In this document: in pieces, positions 1 through 5,093 of the stretch
Layout of the letters: each line of letters opens with the position of its first letter
Numbering within the stretch: the stretch's first letter is position 1
Source of the DNA: an uncultured Lachnospiraceae bacterium
GTDB taxonomy: Bacteria; Bacillota; Clostridia; Lachnospirales; Lachnospiraceae
Direction of reading: 5' to 3'
DNA: 7,524 nt
NCBI GenBank assembly: GCA_900554925.1
Contig: USJG01000112.1
Location: 1-7,524 of the forward strand
Notes under the pieces: generated by a model
The model's input: the letters and a program-made list of their open reading frames with translations, nothing else
Told to the model about the DNA's origin: nothing
Databases searched by the model: none
Program-made: the position numbers and the translations under genes

Positions 1-1424
1 GTGGAGAATGGATTTTAAAAGTGCCTTCCGAACATACCAGCATGAGACTTGATGATTTTTGGCCGGATGGATTGTGGAGAGAAGGAGAAGAGTATTTTAT
101 CACGCAGCAAAACACTTTATATCATTATTTTCTGGCGGCAGATAAACAGGAAAATGCTGCGGAACTTAAGATTTTTTCGGCGGCAGAGAATGCATTTTTG
201 AAAAAAGCAGTGATGGAGTATCAGGTAATTCATCCTGATGTGAAAATCACGTATGAGTTTATGGATCAAAAATCTCCGGAAAACAGCCAGGAGATGGATG
301 CTTTGTTAAAACGGGTAAATACGGAGATAATATCTGAGCAGGCAGCAGATATTTATGTGCTTGACGAGCTGCCATGGGAAAGCTATGCAAAAAAGGGATT
401 TCTCATGGATATTGATGAAGCGGTAAGGCCTTTGATTGGCACAGGAGAGTATTTTGACGGAGTGCTGAAAGGGTACCATAGCGAAGAAGGAACCTTTGCT
501 ATGCCGCTGTTTTTCCGGGCAGATTATATTGTGTGTAAAAAAGAAATGTCACCTTATGTGGGAAGCCTTGCCAGCCTGTCAGAATATCTGGAGAAACATC
601 CAGAGGCTTCCGGTCTTGTTCCGTACCATTATAAGAAAAATGTAAAAGGGATGTTTCTTCCTATGTTATATCAGTATTATGGAGATGAACTTTATGAGAA
701 TGGGAAGGTAACAAGAGAAAGGCTGGAGATATTTCTTATACAAGCCAGGGTTCTGTATGATCGTCTGATAAATGATGCAGAAGCTGATTCTGCTGGATAT
801 ACAATGAAATATGTACCCAGTGGCGCCTATGTGGAAGCAGAACTCTGGCAGCTGCTTGGATGCGGAAATGGCAGTGTGGGTTTGGTGGTCATTATGGAAG
901 GAAGTATATACTCTGTTGCGCAAATATATCATTATGATGATTTTGAGATTATTTCCACCGGAAAATTTCATCCTGGTATGCTTATTGGAGTGCACAGCCA
1001 GACACAGTATCCGGAACAAGCCTGTGATTTTCTGCAATTTTTGGCTTCTTATACAGGTACTTACACTGACATGGCGAGAACGATTCCCGGAATTGCAATA
1101 AACAGAACGACGATAGATATTTGGCTTACGAGTTTTGAAAAATCTTATAGAGAGCGCTATGGACTTGATCAGGGATTTTATTACGATACTCTGTATGGAG
1201 AAAATTATCCGCTTTATTTACCAGAAGAAGGAGATAGTGCAAAGCTATTGGAACTTCTGGATCAGGTCTCTGTTCCAAAAGGGTATGCAGATCCTCTGAC
1301 AGATGCAGTCTATGGGATTTTGGAACAGGGAATTAATGGTTATTTTGAGGGAGAGAAGTCACTGAAAAGTACTGTTGATGAACTGTACGGCAAGATAAGC
1401 TTAAAGCAAAGTGAAGAATGGTAA
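1..1424 (+). CDS. Extracellular solute-binding-protein-like protein, 5' end outside window
   Basis: The reading frame is open from the left edge (codons GGA-GAA-TGG-ATT-TTA-AAA precede the GTG at 21), so GTG 21 is probably an internal valine and the gene is 5'-partial. Residue numbers here count from that GTG. From about residue 47 the protein resembles the mature part of ABC-transporter substrate-binding proteins: a beta strand reading ELKIFS, then FLKKAV and HPDVKI, and further on ADIYVLDELPWESYAKKG, the usual hinge-side pattern of SBP_bac_1/8 proteins. The stretch before residue 47 (GEEYFITQQNTLYHYFLA) does not belong to a periplasmic-binding fold and looks like the end of a repeat or beta-propeller module, so the whole protein is probably a larger two-part exported protein. 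No signal peptide or lipobox can be judged because the N-terminus is missing. The ligand is unknown and no permease gene is visible. It ends in TAA just before a hairpin and faces the next gene convergently. Confidence 0.72.
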   Translation, partial: GEWILKVPSEHTSMRLDDFWPDGLWREGEEYFITQQNTLYHYFLAADKQENAAELKIFSAAENAFLKKAVMEYQVIHPDVKITYEFMDQKSPENSQEMDALLKRVNTEIISEQAADIYVLDELPWESYAKKGFLMDIDEAVRPLIGTGEYFDGVLKGYHSEEGTFAMPLFFRADYIVCKKEMSPYVGSLASLSEYLEKHPEASGLVPYHYKKNVKGMFLPMLYQYYGDELYENGKVTRERLEIFLIQARVLYDRLINDAEADSAGYTMKYVPSGAYVEAELWQLLGCGNGSVGLVVIMEGSIYSVAQIYHYDDFEIISTGKFHPGMLIGVHSQTQYPEQACDFLQFLASYTGTYTDMARTIPGIAINRTTIDIWLTSFEKSYRERYGLDQGFYYDTLYGENYPLYLPEEGDSAKLLELLDQVSVPKGYADPLTDAVYGILEQGINGYFEGEKSLKSTVDELYGKISLKQSEEW

Positions 1425-1434
1425 ATGAAAAGTA

Positions 1435-1464
1435 ACTGCCATTCTTGTTTACAAGAGTGGCAGT
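1435..1464. terminator. Shared bidirectional terminator hairpin
   Basis: The arms 1435-1447 and 1452-1464 pair over 13 positions with one wobble, around the loop TTTA. The hairpin sits between two convergent genes, 10 bases after the left stop and about 20 bases past the end of the minus-strand gene. The bases following it are more T-rich on the minus strand (TACTTTTCATTT) than on the plus strand (GCTTTC), so it should work better for the minus-strand gene. Confidence 0.7.
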
Positions 1465-1483
1465 GCTTTCAGATGCAGACTGA

Positions 1484-1858
1484 TCAACTTACCATTCCGC
1501 CCAGCATTCCGCTTCCGGCGCAGAGCATGAGCACAGTAAAGAAGTTTCCGGAAACAGCGTCTATTCCGTGGTTTACGATCAGTGAAACCACTATCAATAT
1601 GACAAAGTATAAGCTGCCCATTAAAAGTCCCCACAGAAATTTTCGGCTTCCCTCTCGTTTCCCGGCAAGAAATCCCGCTAAAAAAGTTACAATTATGTAT
1701 ATGGCAATGATACAAATTGATACTACTTTTTCAGACAGATCAAATCGATACAGCATAAGAGCCAGGAGTAAAAGCAGGCCGGTGGTGATCAGGTAGGATA
1801 TGAGCAGACACTTCAATATGAATGTGAGTCTTGAGCTTAAGTTGAATTTTTTTAACAT
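1484..1858 (-). CDS. TIGR04086/YrzE-type four-helix membrane protein
   Basis: This is a 124-residue, strongly hydrophobic protein with four predicted membrane segments at about residues 12-37, 45-66, 73-95 and 102-122. The glycine-rich signatures are those I associate with the TIGR04086 (B. subtilis YrzE-like) family: FLAGFLAGKREGSRK between helices 2 and 3, WGLLMGSLYF in helix 3, and CAGSGMLGGM at the end. Length also fits (about 120 residues). The start is ATG at 1858-1856, with AGGAGG (plus-strand 1868-1863) only four bases upstream. The biochemical function is unknown. From memory, this family often lies beside yajC, SCIFF and secDF genes in Clostridia. Here it is near that cluster but on the opposite strand, separated from it by a CBS-domain gene. 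It is transcribed divergently from that gene and convergently with the solute-binding-protein gene. The family call rests on pattern recognition. Confidence 0.8.
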   Translation of the reverse strand: MLKKFNLSSRLTFILKCLLISYLITTGLLLLLALMLYRFDLSEKVVSICIIAIYIIVTFLAGFLAGKREGSRKFLWGLLMGSLYFVILIVVSLIVNHGIDAVSGNFFTVLMLCAGSGMLGGMVS

Positions 1859-1912
1859 GACGCCTCCTGTTTGCTACATTGGATAACTTATATACTATTC
1901 ATATGACTGAAC

Positions 1913-1940
1913 TTGACAGAGAATACCCTTATATTGTAAT
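1913..1940 (+). promoter_or_regulatory. Sigma-A-type promoter for the CNNM/CBS gene
   Basis: A perfect -35 TTGACA (1913-1918) lies 16 bases from TGTAAT (1935-1940), which matches the -10 consensus at five of six positions. Transcription would start near 1947. A short inverted repeat ATATT-GT-AATAT (1931-1942) overlaps the -10; it could be an operator or simply AT-rich chance. Confidence 0.72.
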
Positions 1941-1950
1941 ATTTGCATAA

Positions 1951-1968
1951 GCTGTTGAAGGAAACAGC
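1951..1968 (+). promoter_or_regulatory. Small hairpin at the 5' end of the CNNM/CBS gene leader
   Basis: GCTGTT (1951-1956) and AACAGC (1963-1968) form a six-base-pair stem with a six-base loop, starting a few bases after the predicted transcription start. Unpaired AT-rich RNA and the AAGGAG ribosome site follow. A 5' hairpin here might protect the messenger. It is too short to be called a riboswitch. Confidence 0.3.
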
Positions 1969-1982
1969 AATATTATAATAAT

Positions 1983-1988
1983 AAGGAG
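1983..1988 (+). promoter_or_regulatory. Ribosome binding site selecting a TTG start
   Basis: AAGGAG lies 10 bases before TTG 1999-2001. The GTG at 1988-1990 overlaps the site and is in another frame, and no in-frame ATG sits at the family-typical N-terminus. TTG is therefore the best start, giving the expected protein beginning MDTDGVIQLF. Confidence 0.75.
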
Positions 1989-1998
1989 TGATTTTAAC

Positions 1999-3342
1999 TT
2001 GGATACCGATGGTGTCATACAATTGTTTGCGTTATTGATTCTGGTAATTTTATCTGCATTTTTTTCATCTGCGGAGACTTCTCTTACGACGGTCAACAGA
2101 GTCAGATTAAAGGCTCTGGCGGATGAGGGAGACAAGCGTGCCCGGACAGCGCTTGAGGTACTTGATAAGTACGGAAAAATGCTGAGTGCCATATTGATAG
2201 GAAATAATATCGTTAATCTTTCGGCTTCTGCACTGGCAACGACCCTGGCGATTAAAATTAATTTTACAGTGGGGATAGCGACCGGTATTTTAACAGTAGT
2301 GATTTTGCTGTTCGGAGAGATTATGCCTAAGAATGTGGCAATGGTTTATTCTGAGAAGCTGGCGCTGTTTTATGCATCAGCGATTGCGGGCATTATGAAG
2401 ATAATGACTCCTGTGATTTTCCTGATCGATAAGCTGGCTGGCGGCTTAATGAAGCTGTTACATATCGATACCAGCAAGAGGACCGCTATGACAGAGACGG
2501 AGCTGCGTACCTACGTGGAGGTCAGTCATGAGGATGGCGTCATTGAATCAGAAGAAAGAGAAATGATCTACAATGTGTTTGATTTCAGTGATGCAGTTGC
2601 CAAGGATATTATGATACCGCGAATAGATATGGCTACGGTCAGTGAGAATGCTGATTATAATGAGGTCATGGAGCTGTTTGAAGAGTGTATGTATACCAGA
2701 ATCCCTGTTTATCGGGAAGATAAGGACAATATTATAGGTCTTATCAACATTAAGGACTTTATTCTGGTAAAAGACAAAGAACAGTTTAAGATCAGCGATA
2801 TTATGAGAGAGACTTATTATACCTATGAGTTCAAAAAGACGGCCGATCTTCTGATTGAAATGCGTGAAAAGTGTGTGAATGTTTCCATTGTCCTTAATGA
2901 GTATGGCGCGGCTGTAGGTATGATTACTTTAGAAGATCTGCTGGAGGAAATCGTAGGCGAGATCCGTGATGAGTATGATGAGGACGAAGAAGAGTTCATT
3001 CAGCAGATAGATAACAGGGTTTATCTGGTAGAAGGCGGCATGAAGTTAAGTGATATTAATGATGAACTGGGGACGGAACTTAAATCTGAGGATTATGATT
3101 CCGTCGGAGGCTTGATCATAGAAAATCTGGACAGACTGCCGGAGGATGGGGAAACCATTATTACCGACCAGAATATTAAGCTTCAGGTACAGGGAGTAAA
3201 TCAAAACAGGATCGTGAAGGTTCTGATGACACTTCCGGAGAGCGTACCAGGCGAAGAGGAAACAGAGGCAGAAAGCGCGGCCTTAGAAGAAACAGATGAA
3301 GGGATGAGCCGGTCGCCGGAGAAGGAAAATGCAGAAAATTAA
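1999..3342 (+). CDS. CNNM/CBS/CorC-HlyC domain membrane protein (putative Mg2+/Co2+ exporter family)
   Basis: A complete 447-residue protein with the three-part layout of the HlyC/CorC (MpfA/YhdP-like) family. The N-terminal CNNM/DUF21 membrane domain spans about residues 1-190, with helices near 6-26, 62-84, 90-112 and 124-146, and carries the motifs SAFFSSAETSLT and GEIMPKN. A CBS pair follows at about 200-322 (MIPRIDM, TRIPVYRE, GLINIKDF, VNEYG-like LNEYGAAVGMITLEDLLEEIVGEI). A CorC/HlyC transporter-associated domain occupies about 335-412 (VYLVEGGMKLSDIN, YDSVGGLI). The tail beyond 415 is Glu/Ala-rich and probably disordered. Characterised relatives (B. subtilis and S. aureus MpfA) protect against magnesium excess; 'hemolysin' in old names is misleading. 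The substrate here is inferred. The start is TTG behind AAGGAG, and the gene has its own promoter. No strong terminator separates it from scfA 72 bases downstream, so read-through is possible. Confidence 0.92.
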   Translation: MDTDGVIQLFALLILVILSAFFSSAETSLTTVNRVRLKALADEGDKRARTALEVLDKYGKMLSAILIGNNIVNLSASALATTLAIKINFTVGIATGILTVVILLFGEIMPKNVAMVYSEKLALFYASAIAGIMKIMTPVIFLIDKLAGGLMKLLHIDTSKRTAMTETELRTYVEVSHEDGVIESEEREMIYNVFDFSDAVAKDIMIPRIDMATVSENADYNEVMELFEECMYTRIPVYREDKDNIIGLINIKDFILVKDKEQFKISDIMRETYYTYEFKKTADLLIEMREKCVNVSIVLNEYGAAVGMITLEDLLEEIVGEIRDEYDEDEEEFIQQIDNRVYLVEGGMKLSDINDELGTELKSEDYDSVGGLIIENLDRLPEDGETIITDQNIKLQVQGVNQNRIVKVLMTLPESVPGEEETEAESAALEETDEGMSRSPEKENAEN

Positions 3343-3351
3343 CAAAATGCT

Positions 3352-3379
3352 TTTCCAAAACCGGCAACTATGCTATACT
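3352..3379 (+). promoter_or_regulatory. Candidate extended -10 promoter for scfA
   Basis: TGCTATACT (3371-3379) is an extended -10 (TGn plus TATACT, five of six consensus positions). The -35 TTTCCA (3352-3357, four of six) lies 16 bases upstream. The start site would be near 3386, giving a leader of about 29 bases before the scfA ATG. This would let the peptide gene be transcribed apart from the CNNM/CBS gene just upstream. Confidence 0.6.
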
Positions 3380-3398
3380 ATACAAATACAGGAACAGC

Positions 3399-3406
3399 AA
3401 AAGGAG
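3399..3406 (+). promoter_or_regulatory. scfA: Strong ribosome binding site that fixes the scfA start
   Basis: AAAAGGAG lies eight bases before ATG 3415. An in-frame ATG at 3370 would give a 62-residue product, but it lies at or upstream of the predicted -10 and has no ribosome site. The 47-residue form also matches the family's length and its MKxIKT-type N-terminus. Confidence 0.85.
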
Positions 3407-3414
3407 ATGTGATT

Positions 3415-3558
3415 ATGAAACGTATTAAGACATTAGCTACAAGAGATTTAAAAGAATCCATGAAAAAGGGCGGCTGCGGCGAATGCCAGACCTCCTGCCA
3501 GTCAGCATGCAAGACTTCCTGTACTGTAGGAAATCAGAGCTGCGAAAAGGTAAAATAA
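3415..3558 (+). CDS. scfA: SCIFF ranthipeptide precursor (six cysteines in forty-five residues)
   Basis: A complete 47-residue ribosomal peptide precursor. Residues 1-18 are a charged leader (MKRIKTLATRDLKESMKK), followed by GG and a cysteine-rich core with C21, C24, C28, C32, C36 and C43 (spacing CX2CX3CX3CX3CX6C), the signature of SCIFF peptides. Studied relatives (CteA of Clostridium thermocellum, Tte1186a) receive a thioether between Cys32 and Thr37; both residues occur here at exactly those numbers (core SACKTSCTVGN). Such peptides are now grouped as ranthipeptides because the bond goes to a non-alpha carbon. The leader should be recognised by the N-terminal RiPP-recognition domain of the maturase encoded next. 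The mature product's role is not settled; published work proposes cell-to-cell or population-level signalling in some clostridia. No protease or dedicated ABC exporter gene is visible nearby, so cleavage and export are open questions. Confidence 0.95.
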   Translation: MKRIKTLATRDLKESMKKGGCGECQTSCQSACKTSCTVGNQSCEKVK

Positions 3559-3611
3559 GCATTTGACATTCACAGATAAGCTTAATTTTTACGAAAAATA
3601 GGATAATGAAT

Positions 3612-3639
3612 GTAAGCAGCGACTTTTGTCGCTGCTTAT
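3612..3639 (+). terminator. Perfect hairpin between scfA and scfB (attenuator or partial terminator)
   Basis: Arms 3613-3623 and 3628-3638 pair perfectly over 11 bases (TAAGCAGCGAC) around the loop TTTT, with one further G-T wobble at the base. The run that follows (TTATTATGTGTT) is only moderately T-rich, so termination is likely incomplete. Placed 54 bases after the scfA stop, it would give abundant short scfA messenger and less scfB-secDF read-through. It could also protect the scfA 3' end after processing. Confidence 0.7.
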
Positions 3640-3683
3640 TATGTGTTAAAGCAGTGTTACAACAATAGGGAAGGATTGGTAAA

Positions 3684-5093
3684 GTGATACATCAGTATAA
3701 AAATAACGGTTATAATATTGTGCTTGATGTGAACAGCGGCTCTGTTCACGTGGTGGACGAGGTGGTATATGATGTGATTCCTCTTGTTGAGGAAGCGCTT
3801 GCGGATAACTGTGATCAAAAGGAAATAAAGGACAGAGTTTTATCGAATCTTAAGGATAAATATGCGTCAGAGGATATTGAGGACGCTCTTTTACAGGTTT
3901 TGGAGCTTAAGGAAGCGGGAATGCTTTACGCGCCTGATATTTACGAGAACTACATTGTAGATTTTAAAAAGAGGGAAACAGTAGTTAAGGCATTGTGCCT
4001 TCATATTGCCCATGACTGTAATCTGGCATGTAAATACTGCTTTGCGCAGGAAGGGGAGTATCATGGCAGACGTGCACTTATGAGTTTTGAGGTTGGAAAA
4101 AAGGCCCTGGATTTTCTGGTAAAAAATTCGGGGAACCGTGTGAACCTTGAAGTGGACTTTTTTGGCGGCGAGCCCCTTATGAACTGGCAGGTAGTAAAGG
4201 ATCTGGTGGCTTACGGCAGAAGCCTTGAAGAGCCTTACCACAAGAAATTCAGGTTCACACTGACTACCAATGGGATTCTGCTGAATGATGAGATTATGGA
4301 ATTTGCCAACAGGGAGATGTCCAACATTGTTTTAAGCATTGATGGACGAAAGGAAGTCAATGATCTGATGCGCCCCTATCGGGGAGGGCAGGGCAGCTAT
4401 GATACCATTGTTCCCAAGTTTCAGAAGGTTGCAAAAAGCCGGAATCAGATGAATTACTATGTGCGAGGCACCTTTACCAGGAATAATCTGGATTTTGCAG
4501 AGGATGTGCTTCATCTGGCAGATTTGGGTTTTGAACAGATTTCGGTGGAACCTGTGGTGGCTGAGCCTGCGGATGATTATGCCCTCAGGCAGGAGGATGT
4601 TCCTGCGCTGCTTAAGGAGTATGACCGTCTTGCAGTGGAGCTTCTAAACAGAAGAAAAGAAGGGAAAGGTGTTAATTTCTTTCATTTTATGATAGACTTG
4701 GAAGGCGGGCCCTGTGTTGCCAAGAGACTTTCCGGCTGTGGATCGGGAACAGAGTATCTGGCGGTAACACCCTGGGGGGATTTATATCCCTGCCACCAGT
4801 TTGTGGGAAAAGAAGAGTTTCTTATGGGAAATGTGGAGGAAGGCATTACCAGAACCGACATCCGGGATGAGTTTAAAACCTGTAATGTATATGCCAAGGA
4901 AAAGTGCAGAAACTGTTTTGCCAAGTTTTATTGCAGCGGTGGATGTGCGGCAAACTCGTATAATTTCCATGGGAATATTAATGATGCCTACGATCTGGGA
5001 TGTGAATTGCAGAGAAAGCGTATTGAGTGCGCAATTATGATAAAAGCGGCTTTGGCCGAGGCAGAAGGAGAAGAAAATAATGAAGAAGAGTAA
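3684..5093 (+). CDS. scfB: SCIFF maturase, radical SAM/SPASM thioether-forming enzyme
   Basis: A complete 469-residue enzyme expected to crosslink ScfA in the cytoplasm using S-adenosylmethionine and iron-sulfur clusters. Residues 1 to about 95 (MIHQYKNNGYNIVLDVNSGS onward) form the RiPP-recognition domain that binds the leader. The radical SAM core holds the cluster motif CX3CX2C at C112, C116 and C119 (HDCNLACKYCF) and the SAM-binding motif FFGGEPLM at 159-166. The SPASM region has the full seven-cysteine pattern: C352, 12 residues then G365 and C370 (CX9-15GX4C), C408-C411-C417-C421 (CX2CX5CX3C), and C440, as needed for two auxiliary clusters. C344 and C400 are additional. In the CteB structure one auxiliary cluster has an open site for a substrate cysteine. 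The start is GTG behind GGGAAGGA, eight bases away; the nearby TTG is out of frame and stops at once. It follows scfA after a hairpin and overlaps secDF by 14 bases. The acidic C-terminal tail (EAEGEENNEEE) carries the secDF ribosome site in its DNA. Confidence 0.95.
   Translation: MIHQYKNNGYNIVLDVNSGSVHVVDEVVYDVIPLVEEALADNCDQKEIKDRVLSNLKDKYASEDIEDALLQVLELKEAGMLYAPDIYENYIVDFKKRETVVKALCLHIAHDCNLACKYCFAQEGEYHGRRALMSFEVGKKALDFLVKNSGNRVNLEVDFFGGEPLMNWQVVKDLVAYGRSLEEPYHKKFRFTLTTNGILLNDEIMEFANREMSNIVLSIDGRKEVNDLMRPYRGGQGSYDTIVPKFQKVAKSRNQMNYYVRGTFTRNNLDFAEDVLHLADLGFEQISVEPVVAEPADDYALRQEDVPALLKEYDRLAVELLNRRKEGKGVNFFHFMIDLEGGPCVAKRLSGCGSGTEYLAVTPWGDLYPCHQFVGKEEFLMGNVEEGITRTDIRDEFKTCNVYAKEKCRNCFAKFYCSGGCAANSYNFHGNINDAYDLGCELQRKRIECAIMIKAALAEAEGEENNEEE
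5065..5070 (+). promoter_or_regulatory. secDF: secDF ribosome binding site embedded in scfB
   Basis: AAGGAG lies inside the last codons of scfB, nine bases before the secDF ATG at 5080. Ribosomes finishing scfB at 5093 pass over both the site and the start codon, which favours translational coupling. No promoter is needed or visible here. Confidence 0.75.

Noticed and set aside
1425..1796. Plus-strand 123-codon frame beginning right after the first gene
   Set aside because: It is antisense to the TIGR04086 gene, starts within the terminator region, and its composition looks like a shadow; the minus-strand frame has the helices, family motifs and AGGAGG site.
1887..1892. TATAAG on the minus strand as the -10 of the TIGR04086 gene
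   Set aside because: No -35 with more than weak similarity lies 15-19 bases upstream, so the promoter for this gene cannot be fixed from sequence alone.
3370..3558. Longer 62-residue form of the SCIFF precursor starting at ATG 3370
   Set aside because: That ATG lies at the predicted promoter -10 and has no ribosome site, while ATG 3415 has AAAAGGAG at ideal distance and gives the family's normal length.
3563..3607. TTGACA at 3563-3568 as a promoter for scfB
   Set aside because: No acceptable -10 lies 15-19 bases downstream (best is T-rich with two or three matches); GATAAT at 3602 is 33 bases away. Kept only as an alternative inside the hairpin finding.
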